From positions 1 to 64,000 of the forward strand of contig NZ_OBDR01000002.1 of the NCBI RefSeq assembly GCF_900215215.1: DNA of 64,000 bases, read 5' to 3'. How positions within the stretch are numbered: the first letter of the stretch is position 1; the number at the start of each line of letters is the position of its first letter. The position numbers were made by a program, and so were the translations under genes. The notes under the pieces are model-generated. The model was not told where the DNA came from and ran no database searches. It saw only the letters and a program-made list of their open reading frames with translations. Positions 26,858 to 35,755 of this stretch are shown one piece after another. The DNA comes from Methanohalophilus euhalobius (GTDB lineage: Archaea; Halobacteriota; Methanosarcinia; Methanosarcinales; Methanosarcinaceae).

Positions 26858-27676
26858 GTGGATATGAACCAAAACGAACAATTTCAGGCCAATCTAGCAG
26901 ATGCGAGAATCTTGTTCAGGGAAGAAGATGCAGTAATAAGAATAAAAGAACTTCCCACAATGATAATCGGGGATTTGCATGGAGACCTTGAAGCCCTGAA
27001 CATGGTAATTTCAATTAAAGAAGAGTTAGAACCTGCAAATATAATATTCCTGGGAGATTATGTAGACCGGGGAAGAAATTCTGCAGAAGTCCTTTCAAGA
27101 TTATTGAAATTAAAGATTGCCTCACCGAAAAATGTCTTCCTCCTGAGAGGGAATCATGAAACAAAGCAGATGAACGAGAAAAGGGGATTCTTTGATGAGC
27201 TGAAAGATAGTGAGCTGTTCAATTTTGCTAATATCGTGTTTGAAGAAATGCCTGTAGCAGCTGTAATAAATAAAAAAATATTCTGTGTCCACGGCGGTAT
27301 CGAGGATATCAGAAAAACAACAACGATCACAAAACAAGATTCATTTAATTATCTCTGGAATGACCCCTCAGAGATACCGGGCCTGAACTTCTCCATAAGA
27401 GGAAGAAGCATACGGACCTTTGGCCCCGATATTGTGGAAGGATTCCTGCGCCTTAATGACCTCCAAATGATTATTCGTGCCCATAGTTCACTGGATACAG
27501 GATATAAATGGTGGTTTGGAAATAAATTGCTATCAATACATTCCACGCTGAATAAGCATGGGACACCCGTAAAGGGTGCTGTATGCCTTATAAAAAAGGA
27601 TCAACTGGACATATACACATATGGAAAAACGGGAGATGGTGCAAGGATTATTGACAAAACCAGGCATGATCTTTGA
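26858..27676 (+). CDS. PPP-family serine/threonine protein phosphatase
   Basis: The 272-residue protein contains the full PPP metallophosphatase signature: IGDLHGDLEAL (GDxHG), FLGDYVDRGRNS (GDxVDRG), LLRGNHETKQM (GNHE), CVHGGI and a late IRAHSSLDTGYKWWF. It should remove phosphate from Ser/Thr residues using two metal ions. A GTG at 26858 after AAAGAGAG is the first start; ATG 26864 is the alternative. It reads away from sfsA and stands alone, with an RNA gene downstream. Confidence 0.9.
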   Translation: MDMNQNEQFQANLADARILFREEDAVIRIKELPTMIIGDLHGDLEALNMVISIKEELEPANIIFLGDYVDRGRNSAEVLSRLLKLKIASPKNVFLLRGNHETKQMNEKRGFFDELKDSELFNFANIVFEEMPVAAVINKKIFCVHGGIEDIRKTTTITKQDSFNYLWNDPSEIPGLNFSIRGRSIRTFGPDIVEGFLRLNDLQMIIRAHSSLDTGYKWWFGNKLLSIHSTLNKHGTPVKGAVCLIKKDQLDIYTYGKTGDGARIIDKTRHDL

Positions 27677-27777
27677 TTGTAAAATACCCTGGCATCCGAA
27701 AAAGTCCTAATTATATTAGACAGACATCCCAAATATGCAAAAAAGGAAATGGAATTATACAAAGTATTCGCCGTTAA

Positions 27778-27788
27778 CATTTAAATAG
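27778..27788 (+). promoter_or_regulatory. TATA box for the RNA gene at 27810
   Basis: CATTTAAATAG lies 22-32 bases before the first G of a GC-rich block at 27810, the standard archaeal TATA-to-start distance. It is the best-placed promoter signal in the 286-base gap between the phosphatase and tsr3. Confidence 0.6.
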
Positions 27789-27809
27789 TAGAACAACCCT
27801 CATTTTATA

Positions 27810-27921
27810 GTGGGACAGATTAGCAAGTCTGCCCGGCCCCCGCACAGTCCGGGAGCAAATATCATACAACCACCTTTGTTGATTCTGGCCGGCACGAAAC
27901 CGGCCGGATCACAAGCTTTTT
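27810..27921 (+). ncRNA. Candidate structured RNA or leader upstream of tsr3
   Basis: About 110 bases are far richer in G+C than the flanks. Three helices can be drawn: GGG-CAGA with TCTG-CCC (27812-27834), CCCGG with CCGGG (27832-27853, competing with the first for CCC), and a long 3' hairpin. That hairpin pairs GAT and GGCCGG with CCGGCC and ATC around a CACGAAA loop and is followed by CTTTTTT (27915-27921), like an intrinsic terminator. A TATA box sits at the right distance upstream. It could be an independent small RNA or an attenuator-type leader of tsr3, whose ATG is 42 bases further. I do not recognise a known RNA family. Confidence 0.6.
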
Positions 27922-27962
27922 TGAACAAACAATATGTATTATTAATGAATAATATAGCCTGA

Positions 27963-28469
27963 ATGAAAGACTTCAGACTCCATATTTATCATGCCCGGCA
28001 ATGTGATCCTAAAAAATGCACAGGTAAAAGACTCAAAAAATTTGATCTGGTCCGACTGCATGAAAAAATACATTCACTCCCAAAGGGATCCATCTTACTG
28101 GACCCACTGGCAGAAAAAGCCCTTTCGCCTGCAGACAGTGAGATTTCAAACATTATTGTCCTTGATTGTTCCTGGAATACCGTGGAAGAAATTTTTCCTA
28201 AACTGTTGCGCCGCAAGTTACAGCATCGTGCATTGCCCTATCTGCTAGCTTCAAATCCGGTGAATTTTGGCAAACCTTTTAAATTGAATTCTGTAGAAGC
28301 TTTTGCCGCAGCTTTGTATATTCTGGGAAATAAAGAGCAGGCAGAAAAAATCCTGTCAAAGTTTAGATGGGGACATACTTTTCTGGAACTTAACAGACAA
28401 CCTCTGGAAGATTATAGTAAAGCGAACAATAGTGAGGACATTATACAAATCCAAAATGAATACATCTGA
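27963..28469 (+). CDS. tsr3: 16S/18S rRNA aminocarboxypropyltransferase Tsr3
   Basis: Tsr3 (DUF367) transfers an aminocarboxypropyl group from S-adenosylmethionine to a hypermodified pseudouridine of small-subunit rRNA. The 168-residue protein has the RLI-like N-terminus [23 protein letters not shown], then the core [15 protein letters not shown], then [34 protein letters not shown]. The last segment is highly typical. The gene follows the structured RNA above and overlaps nothing; the next gene starts 14 bases on. Confidence 0.93.
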   Translation: MKDFRLHIYHARQCDPKKCTGKRLKKFDLVRLHEKIHSLPKGSILLDPLAEKALSPADSEISNIIVLDCSWNTVEEIFPKLLRRKLQHRALPYLLASNPVNFGKPFKLNSVEAFAAALYILGNKEQAEKILSKFRWGHTFLELNRQPLEDYSKANNSEDIIQIQNEYI

Positions 28470-28483
28470 GTAGGAGGTAAAAT

Positions 28484-28936
28484 ATGGAGATACAAATTGG
28501 AGTTATCGGGGCCGGGTCCTGCGACAGTGAAATCGACAGCCTTGCAGAAGAGGTGGGAAGAGAGATTGCAAAAAGGGGAGCATACCTTCTTTGTGGTGGC
28601 ATGGAAGGTGTTATGGAAGCTGCCTGCAGGGGATGTAAAAAAGAAGGTGGCAAAACTGTTGGAATACTTCCCGGGTCTTCTGCAAAACAAGCAAACCCTT
28701 ATGTTGACATCGCCATAGTAACGGACATGGGACACGCAAGAAATGCAATCATTGCGGCTTCATGCGATGCGGCTATAGCAGTTGGTGGGGAATATGGTAC
28801 ATTATCAGAGATTGCATTGTCTATTAAAAACGGCAAACCAGCCATCAGACTTTGTTCAAAGTGGGATATTGAAGGAACAATCCCTGCCCATTCGGCAAAA
28901 GAAGCGGTAGATATGGTATTCAAAAAAATAAATTGA
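28484..28936 (+). CDS. SLOG/LOG-like nucleotide-binding protein (TIGR00725)
   Basis: A 150-residue Rossmann-like protein: IGVIGAGSC, CGGMEGVMEAACRGCKKEGGKTVGILPG and IAVGGEYGTLSEIALSIKNGKP. These are the features of the TIGR00725 branch of the lysine-decarboxylase-like/LOG superfamily (GGGxGTxxE variant GGEYGTLSE). LOG proteins cleave nucleotide 5'-monophosphates; the exact substrate here is unknown. A strong AGGAGG site precedes the ATG, and the gene is likely co-transcribed with tsr3. Confidence 0.8.
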   Translation: MEIQIGVIGAGSCDSEIDSLAEEVGREIAKRGAYLLCGGMEGVMEAACRGCKKEGGKTVGILPGSSAKQANPYVDIAIVTDMGHARNAIIAASCDAAIAVGGEYGTLSEIALSIKNGKPAIRLCSKWDIEGTIPAHSAKEAVDMVFKKIN

Positions 28937-29040
28937 GACTACATTATTGATATTTGCTGAAAGATACATTTATATGCAATGACTCTTTTGACAGAAATAT
29001 TTATAGAAAATAGAAAAAACAACTTATAACGTGATCCTCA

Positions 29041-31254
29041 ATGCATCTGATAATAGCCGAAAAACAAATTGCAGCAAGACGAATTGCATCTATTCTCAGT
29101 CCAAAAAAGCCGCAGAAAAAAAGGATTAGCGGTATTGACTCCTATGAGTTTGGGAACGATGAGAAAACCATAGTTATCGGGCTTAGCGGACATATAGTCC
29201 AGCTCGATTTCCCTCCCGCATACAATAACTGGCAGAAGGTTGAAGCAAAAGAACTCGTAGACGCCGAACTTATTATTACACCTACCCACGCAAAAATTGT
29301 GAGCGCCCTGAAAAAACTCGGTAAAAAGGCAACAAAGGTTACTATTGCCACTGACTACGACAGGGAAGGTGAACTTATTGGTGTTGAAGCTCTCAATATC
29401 GTAAAAGGAGTAAACGAAAACATCGAGTATGAAAGGGCAGTATACAGTGCAATCACACCTGCAGCTATCAAGGAAGCATTCGAAAACACTACAAAAATCG
29501 ATTTCAATCTCGCAGATGCAGGACATTCCAGACAGGTAATTGATCTGGTATGGGGTGCCAGTCTCACACGTTTTATTTCCCTGGCCTCCAGAAGACTTGG
29601 AAAGCAATTCCTATCGGTCGGACGTGTACAATCACCAACCCTTGCCCTTATTGTGGACAGGGAAAAAGAGAGAGAGGTTTTTGTACCTGCGCCTTACTGG
29701 GAAATATATGTAGACCTGGTTAAAAACGGAGAAAATTTCAAGATCAGGCATAAGAAAACCCGCTTCTGGGAAAAGGAAGAAGCAGACAGGGTATTTGGAG
29801 TTATTGGTGATGAAGCACTGGTTTCCTCCCTGGAAACTTCCACTAAAGAAGACAAGACACCCATGCCGTTCAATACAACCGAATTCATAAGGGCTGCCAA
29901 CTCGATTGGATTTACCCCGGCCAATGCCATGAGAATAGCAGAATCCCTCTATACCAACGGTTATATTTCATACCCCAGAACCGACAATACTGTCTATCCC
30001 TCAACAATTGACCTGAGAGAACAGATAGAAATGTTCTCTAAAGGCCATTTCAGTGAATATGCAAAAAAACTGTTGGCAAAAAAAGAGCTCAAACCCACAA
30101 AGGGAAAGAAAGAAACTACAGACCATCCGCCAATCTTTCCTGCATCAGTTGCGAAGAAATCCCAGCTTAAGGAAGATGAATGGAAAGTGTATGAACTTGT
30201 AGTCAGGCGGTTCTTTGCCACTTTTGCCGAAAATGCAGAATGGGAAACCATGAAGGTCAGTTTTGACATCAATGAAGAGGAATTCAGGGCAAATGGTTCC
30301 CGGCTTGTAAAGCCAGGATGGAGATGGTATTACCCCTACAATGCTCCGGAAGATCGATTGTTCCCTGCTTTGGAAGAAGGGGAGATACTTCCTGTTAATG
30401 ATAAAGAAATGCTTGATAAGGAAACGAACCCCCCGGGCAGATATGGTCAGGGAAGACTCATCAAAATGATGGAAGACATGGCGCTGGGAACAAAAGCCAC
30501 ACGTCATGAAATTATAAGCAAACTTTACTCAAGAGCATACGTGCATGGCAATCCCCTCCAGCCTACCCAGACTGCATATGCGGTGGTAGAAGGGCTGGAA
30601 AATTATGCCCCCACAATTACCAGACCAGACATGACCAGTACTCTCGAAGAAGACATGGACCGCATTGCAGAGGGTAATATATCTGAAGAAAAGGTACTGC
30701 AGCAATCCAGGGACATGCTGAAAGATGTCTTTAAGGAACTGGAAGAGAACCGTGAGAAAATATCCGAATCCCTCAGGGAAGGCCTGAGAAAAGATAAGAT
30801 CATAGGCAAATGCCCGGATTGTGGTTGTGACCTGATCGTACGCCGCTCACGCCGGGGGTCAAGATTTATCGGATGCGAAGGATACCCTGACTGCACATTT
30901 TCCCTGCCCCTTCCAAAAAGCGGACATATACTTGTTACCGACAAGACATGTGACAAACACAGCCTGTACCACATAAAAGTAAAGGGGCAGAAGAAAAGAG
31001 CATGGGATCTGGGGTGTCCTTATTGTAACTACCTTGAATGGAAAGAAGAACAAAAGAAAGAAAAAGCTGCAACTCCGCGACCGGAAAAGATCAGTGATAT
31101 TCCGGGTATCGGGAAAGTTACCGAAGAAAAACTAAATTCTGCAGGCATTTCAACTGTCGATGAACTTGAAAATTCAGATGCAAACGAAATTTCAAAAACT
31201 ACAAATATACCTCTGGGTAAAATAATCCGATGGCAGGAAGCAGTTGCATATTAA
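29041..31254 (+). CDS. topA: DNA topoisomerase I (type IA)
   Basis: Relaxes negatively supercoiled DNA. The 737-residue enzyme has the N-terminal TOPRIM domain (LIIAEKQIAARRIASIL, ATDYDREGELIG) and the central gate region RVQSPTLALIVDREKE. The catalytic Tyr311 lies in YISYPRTDN. Zinc-binding motifs follow (CPDCGCDLIVRRSRRG...CEGYPDC, and CPYC), then a C-terminal helix-hairpin-helix (ISDIPGIGKVTEEKLNSAGI). A GTGATC ribosome site ends five bases before the ATG, the pairing used repeatedly in this window. Confidence 0.96.
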   Translation: MHLIIAEKQIAARRIASILSPKKPQKKRISGIDSYEFGNDEKTIVIGLSGHIVQLDFPPAYNNWQKVEAKELVDAELIITPTHAKIVSALKKLGKKATKVTIATDYDREGELIGVEALNIVKGVNENIEYERAVYSAITPAAIKEAFENTTKIDFNLADAGHSRQVIDLVWGASLTRFISLASRRLGKQFLSVGRVQSPTLALIVDREKEREVFVPAPYWEIYVDLVKNGENFKIRHKKTRFWEKEEADRVFGVIGDEALVSSLETSTKEDKTPMPFNTTEFIRAANSIGFTPANAMRIAESLYTNGYISYPRTDNTVYPSTIDLREQIEMFSKGHFSEYAKKLLAKKELKPTKGKKETTDHPPIFPASVAKKSQLKEDEWKVYELVVRRFFATFAENAEWETMKVSFDINEEEFRANGSRLVKPGWRWYYPYNAPEDRLFPALEEGEILPVNDKEMLDKETNPPGRYGQGRLIKMMEDMALGTKATRHEIISKLYSRAYVHGNPLQPTQTAYAVVEGLENYAPTITRPDMTSTLEEDMDRIAEGNISEEKVLQQSRDMLKDVFKELEENREKISESLREGLRKDKIIGKCPDCGCDLIVRRSRRGSRFIGCEGYPDCTFSLPLPKSGHILVTDKTCDKHSLYHIKVKGQKKRAWDLGCPYCNYLEWKEEQKKEKAATPRPEKISDIPGIGKVTEEKLNSAGISTVDELENSDANEISKTTNIPLGKIIRWQEAVAY

Positions 31255-31267
31255 GAGGGAGAAAACT

Positions 31268-32509
31268 ATGCGTATTGATTTTAAAGGGGGTTGCAGGGAG
31301 GTAGGGCGATCTGCAATTCTGGTGAATGAAGAGATTCTGATAGATTACGGCATCAAGCCGGGAGACCGACCCGACTATCCAGTTGATGGTATTTTTCCGA
31401 AAAGCATTTTTGTTTCCCACGGCCATCTTGACCATTGCGGAGCGGTTCCCAACCTCATGGACCTGAGTCCAGAGGTGTACATGACACATATGACCTCCAG
31501 GTTTACTGAAATCCTGGGCAGGGACACACTCAAAATATCAGAAAGAAGAGGATTACCAGAACCGTATGATGAAGAAGATTTGCAGAAACTTTCCCAGATT
31601 ACAAGAAGAAAGCACTTTGGAGAAGAGGTCAGGACAAACGACTATCTTGCCAGGATATATAGTGCAGGGCACATACCGGGTGCATCATCGATATACCTCG
31701 AGGACAATAAAGGGGAAAGCCTGCTTTATACCGGTGATATAAGTACCAGTGATTCCAGGCTTGTATCAAAAGCTGACACATTGCCTGATGTAGATGTATT
31801 GATTACAGAAAGCACATACTTTGGAGAAGACCACCCACCCCGAAAGGAAACCGAGAAAGCATTTATTGAGTCTGTTATTGATACAATTGATATCGGTGGT
31901 ACGGTCATTATCCCTGCTTTTGCCATTGGACGGACACAGGAAATTATGATGTTACTCCATTCAGAAAAGATTCCCTGTTTTGTGGATGGCATGGGAGTGG
32001 CAATGACAGATGAGATGCTGAATCATCCAGAATACCTAAAATATCCAAAAAAACTGGAAAAGGCATTTGGTTTTGCTACTACTGTAAAAGGAAACAAGAG
32101 AAATAGAATTCCTCTGGAAGGTTCGGTCATAGTAACAACTGCGGGAATGCTTAATGGAGGCCCTGTACTCTATTATCTGGATAAGAAAGCTGACGATCCG
32201 AAAACAAAAGTAATGCTTACAGGATATCAGGTCGAAGGAACAAACGGCAGACTTGCTCTTGACAGTGGTTTTCTCGAAATAAATGACCGAATACAACATC
32301 TGAGGTGCAAACTGGAGCAATACGATTTTTCGGCCCATTGCGGGGATAAAGAGTTGAAAGAACTTGTAAGGGACTTTTGCGACAGGGGAACTGAAACCGT
32401 GTACACAATGCACGGGGATGATGCGGAGGGGTTCGCACAATGGATAATGGATGAAATCGGTGTTGAGGCCTATGCTCCTGCAACCGGTGAAACCCTTATG
32501 ACCCGATGA
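31268..32509 (+). CDS. Beta-CASP metallo-ribonuclease (CPSF/RNase J-like)
   Basis: A 413-residue metallo-beta-lactamase/beta-CASP nuclease. The zinc motif SHGHLDHCG is at residues 50-58, GHIPGASSIY and LLYTGDIS follow, and the CASP motifs are ITESTYFGEDHPPR, IIPAFAIGRTQEIM and FSAHCGDKEL. It lacks the N-terminal KH domains of aCPSF1, so it belongs to the shorter archaeal aCPSF2/RNase J-like group, which processes or degrades RNA. I start at ATG 31268 after GAGGGAG; an upstream TTG at 31244 would overlap topA. Confidence 0.9.
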   Translation: MRIDFKGGCREVGRSAILVNEEILIDYGIKPGDRPDYPVDGIFPKSIFVSHGHLDHCGAVPNLMDLSPEVYMTHMTSRFTEILGRDTLKISERRGLPEPYDEEDLQKLSQITRRKHFGEEVRTNDYLARIYSAGHIPGASSIYLEDNKGESLLYTGDISTSDSRLVSKADTLPDVDVLITESTYFGEDHPPRKETEKAFIESVIDTIDIGGTVIIPAFAIGRTQEIMMLLHSEKIPCFVDGMGVAMTDEMLNHPEYLKYPKKLEKAFGFATTVKGNKRNRIPLEGSVIVTTAGMLNGGPVLYYLDKKADDPKTKVMLTGYQVEGTNGRLALDSGFLEINDRIQHLRCKLEQYDFSAHCGDKELKELVRDFCDRGTETVYTMHGDDAEGFAQWIMDEIGVEAYAPATGETLMTR

Positions 32510-33113
32510 AATCATTCCTGACTGACCTGAGGTCATCCAGAGTATTAATATTTTGGAGGCATGCAAGGAGTGGATCCATTTTTTCTATTTCCGCTATGTC
32601 CACTTCAACCATGTCATTCATTTCAAATACGGGTGACAGAATGAAATACCTGTTATCCCGTATCGACTTTTCAATGAGGGGAATCAGCAGGCAAACCCTG
32701 TAAACTGCACAGAGAGGCTCATAACTGTCATTTTTTCTTTTTATGAGAGCGCAATTATGGCCTTTTGCTTTTGAGAAGAGCAACTCAACTATTTTCGGGT
32801 CAGGAAAAGGCATATCACAGGCTGTGACAAAAATATATTCATAGGAGGCAGCTTTCAATCCTGCCAATATGCCCGCAAGGGGACCTACCCCTTCATACTC
32901 GTCAAAAGCCGTTGGTAATTCTCCCGTAACTGGAGCAAGTAAATCATATTGGTGTTTATCCCGCAGGGATATTATTATTTCATCCACAAGCGGCTCAAGT
33001 GTGCTGATTATCCGACTGATTACAGGCATCCCTTCTATCTCTATCAGGGCCTTTTCTTTATAACCAAAACGTTTTCCTTTTCCTCCTGCAAGTATCAGGG
33101 CCGAACGTGGCAT
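32496..33113 (-). CDS. mobA: Molybdenum cofactor guanylyltransferase (MobA-like)
   Basis: MobA attaches GMP to molybdopterin; methanogens need it for formylmethanofuran dehydrogenase. The 205-residue protein has the nucleotidyltransferase start SALILAGGKGKRFGYKEKALI, the GVGPLAGILAGLKAA helix and the metal-binding FVTACDMPFP. Start ATG 33113 gives MPRSALIL; longer readings upstream look non-coding. Its 3' end overlaps the convergent beta-CASP gene by 14 bases. Confidence 0.88.
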   Translation of the reverse strand: MPRSALILAGGKGKRFGYKEKALIEIEGMPVISRIISTLEPLVDEIIISLRDKHQYDLLAPVTGELPTAFDEYEGVGPLAGILAGLKAASYEYIFVTACDMPFPDPKIVELLFSKAKGHNCALIKRKNDSYEPLCAVYRVCLLIPLIEKSIRDNRYFILSPVFEMNDMVEVDIAEIEKMDPLLACLQNINTLDDLRSVRNDFIGS

Positions 33114-33197
33114 AGTGCCAACAATCCCGACATTAAATATTACACTTTCGCACAATATCCGAAACAATTAAAGACCAGTATTATCAATCCGTTATGC

Positions 33198-33749
33198 ATG
33201 GAACAAAATCCTGAAAAAAAAGAAGTAGCAGAAATGGCGAGGATCGTATTAGCAGCAGCCAGAACTGCTCCAAAGGGTAAAGGAATTGATGATATAGTAA
33301 CTGCCCTGGCCGATAGAAAAGATATGGAAGATATCGCAACCGAGATGGAAAATATCGCTGATGAAAAGAGTGATGGATTCCAGTTCCTGAAAAGGGATGC
33401 AGCAAATGTCAGGCAGGCGGATGCCTTTATAGCTATAGGAGTCAAGCATGCCGAGCCGCTTAAATTGAACTGTGCTGCCTGCGGCTTTGCAACATGTACA
33501 GAAATGAAAGCTCAAAAAATAATAGAAGGAGATTATGCGGGTCCTAACTGTGCTTTCAAGAACATAGATCTCGGAATTGCTATTGGATCTGCTGTGGCTA
33601 AAGCAAAAGACCTGTGCATAGATAACCGCATAATGTACTCAGCAGGAAACGCCGCACGTTCACTGGGTTTGGTTGAAGCGGATGTCGTTATGGGAATTCC
33701 ATTAAGCGTTTCAGGAAAAAGCCCTTTCTTTGACAGGAAATGGCCCTGA
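33198..33749 (+). CDS. DUF2148 protein with cysteine-rich ferredoxin-like domain
   Basis: A 183-residue protein of the DUF2148 family. The cysteine cluster is CAACGFATCTEM, with a later Cys in GPNCAFKNIDLGIAIGSAVAKAKDLCIDNRIMYSAGNAARSLGL. DUF2148 proteins occur in anaerobes and are thought to bind an Fe-S cluster; no reaction is established. The start is ATG 33198 (MEQNPEKKEVAEMARIVLAA). It is divergent from mobA, with about 85 bases between. Confidence 0.85.
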   Translation: MEQNPEKKEVAEMARIVLAAARTAPKGKGIDDIVTALADRKDMEDIATEMENIADEKSDGFQFLKRDAANVRQADAFIAIGVKHAEPLKLNCAACGFATCTEMKAQKIIEGDYAGPNCAFKNIDLGIAIGSAVAKAKDLCIDNRIMYSAGNAARSLGLVEADVVMGIPLSVSGKSPFFDRKWP

Positions 33750-33752
33750 ATA

Positions 33753-35735
33753 TCAGGTTATACCACGACGGCGCTCACTTCTATATTCATCCACAAGGGA
33801 TTTTAATTTCTCTTGCTCTTTTTCTTTTTTCCAGTGATCAGCTTTGCCAAACCAGTTTTCAATTGCAATTTTCAAAGTTTTAGGAGATACAACTGCAAAA
33901 TCACCCTCCTTTTGTATTTCCAGACCTTCAATTACAGGAATGCTTTTCTCGAAAAATACCTCTTTTGCCGCATAAGATATTTCTGCAGGTACGATCAGTG
34001 CTTTTGGTGAATAATCTGCAAGCAGGCCAGCAGTTGAAGCGCTTCCTCCACTGGGGTCCTGGAAATAAACGACATCACCTTTTTTTAAGCCATATACATC
34101 TGCTACATTCAGGATGGCTTCACGGCTAAAAGAGGAAATGACCTTTACAGGAATGCCTTCCCCCCTGCTTTCCATCTTTTTTATACGTTTAAGGCGATTT
34201 ACCTGAGCCCTGGAATTATGAAGCCTCTTATTCAGACGTTTGATATCCCTTTTAAGGTTCGCAATTTTCTTATTACGAATTGAAATCTCTTTTTCCTTCT
34301 GCAGTTTAATGCGTTCAGTTTCACGCATTTGCCGAATTTTTGATTCCAGGTTGGAGATTGTACTATCCCTTGACCTGCGTTGACCAACGAGCTCTTTCAC
34401 ATATTCCTGTAATTCAGCGATCTCCAAATCCCTGCGTTTAAGTTTTTCTGTCATTTTACGGTAGGTTTCATCATCAATATCATCAGAAGAAGAGCCAGAA
34501 GTTTCTGCTACACTTTTTTGGGCCTTAGTTGCTTGCTTGTGTTCTTTCAAAGAATTAATGGCCTCTTCTATGGATGAACCTTTGATGACTTCGACTTTTA
34601 TTTTATCGATATCCATGTAAGGAGGATACTTGCTTTCAATCTTCAGGAAAAGCTGTCTGTATTTTTTATAAGCTGATATGGCAGCGGAAAGGGAATCCCT
34701 TTCATGGTCATTGGAATAGCCATGGGGTTTAGCCAGTTCAATCTTTTCATCCGATGGAATGGGACCACCGGGGGAATAACTGACAGCACTGAAACTACGC
34801 CTGATTTTTTCCACTGCTGCAGGCATCGGGTATACATCGGTCGCCACTATTGCAGGTTTGCCGTATTCAGAAATAAGTTTCACCACTTCATCATGGGAAA
34901 TACCCCGATAACTGGCGCAATGTAGAACATCACCTTCAAGAGAAAGTATGGAGAGGCCAACAGTCGTGCCCGGATCAACACCCACAATAGTAGGCCTGCG
35001 TTCTTTGCTTTTCAAAGGTATATACTGTATCTTATCCCTCACAAAACTCCTGACATTTACCTGCACATCCGAACCGGATGAGGGATGGATGGGTACATCG
35101 CACTTGCGTGCATTAACGGTAAATTCACACCTGACATATCCTCCAAAGCCCTTGACGACTTTGCTTGTGTAATTGAAGTTGCGCTCCTTTGCCGCTCCTT
35201 TAAGTATCGATTCAATCTCACGGCTTTTGACTTTCACAGCTCCGTGAACCTTACGACAATAACGATTCTGACTCCAACCTCCCCTGCCAAGAGAACGTGC
35301 CCTGCTTACCTTTATTTTTGTTTTATCCTCAAAAAGGGATACTTCCACCCCTACTCCCATTTCAGCCAGTCTTGCACAGGCTTCTGCTTCATCCCCGGGA
35401 TCACGGGGATTTATTGAAATATCATACTTGTGGGCAAGAAAGGGCAGGGAAACCTGCTTCAATCCACCTGTGACCTGTACGAGTTTCACACCAGAAGGGA
35501 GTTTTTCCAGGAAATGAATCAATTCCTTCTTATCTTTTGCCAGTTCATAGATATTATCTACAGCTATTATCATTGGATGATCATCTTTTATCATCCTGAA
35601 AATACGATGTATTTTCAACATCGAATGCCTGTAAACCGAACCGTCTTTCAGAATAGCAACTGCATAACGTGGAACCTGACCGGAACGCGGCGACCCCCCG
35701 GCAACGTCTATACCATAAATGGCATTTGATGTCAT
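33753..35735 (-). CDS. DUF460 protein with RNase-H-like and coiled-coil regions
   Basis: A 660-residue archaeal DUF460 protein. The N-terminus (AIYGIDVAGGSPRSGQVPRYAV) and the middle (RRPTIVGVDPGTTVGLSILSLEGDV, HERDSLSAAISAYKKY) look like two RNase-H-fold modules with acidic residues. A charged coiled coil runs from about residue 425 to 530 (KLKRRDLEIAELQEYVKEL and following), and a globular C-terminal domain ends the protein. The function is unknown; a nuclease or RNA-binding role is inferred from the fold. rio2 lies 20 bases upstream on the same strand. Confidence 0.85.
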   Translation of the reverse strand: MTSNAIYGIDVAGGSPRSGQVPRYAVAILKDGSVYRHSMLKIHRIFRMIKDDHPMIIAVDNIYELAKDKKELIHFLEKLPSGVKLVQVTGGLKQVSLPFLAHKYDISINPRDPGDEAEACARLAEMGVGVEVSLFEDKTKIKVSRARSLGRGGWSQNRYCRKVHGAVKVKSREIESILKGAAKERNFNYTSKVVKGFGGYVRCEFTVNARKCDVPIHPSSGSDVQVNVRSFVRDKIQYIPLKSKERRPTIVGVDPGTTVGLSILSLEGDVLHCASYRGISHDEVVKLISEYGKPAIVATDVYPMPAAVEKIRRSFSAVSYSPGGPIPSDEKIELAKPHGYSNDHERDSLSAAISAYKKYRQLFLKIESKYPPYMDIDKIKVEVIKGSSIEEAINSLKEHKQATKAQKSVAETSGSSSDDIDDETYRKMTEKLKRRDLEIAELQEYVKELVGQRRSRDSTISNLESKIRQMRETERIKLQKEKEISIRNKKIANLKRDIKRLNKRLHNSRAQVNRLKRIKKMESRGEGIPVKVISSFSREAILNVADVYGLKKGDVVYFQDPSGGSASTAGLLADYSPKALIVPAEISYAAKEVFFEKSIPVIEGLEIQKEGDFAVVSPKTLKIAIENWFGKADHWKKEKEQEKLKSLVDEYRSERRRGIT

Positions 35736-35755
35736 TATCTGTATTTTTGTTTGTA

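Noticed and set aside
27810-27921. SRP RNA, RNase P RNA or 5S rRNA for the structured RNA
   Set aside because: It is too short for the first two and lacks the conserved helices of any of the three.
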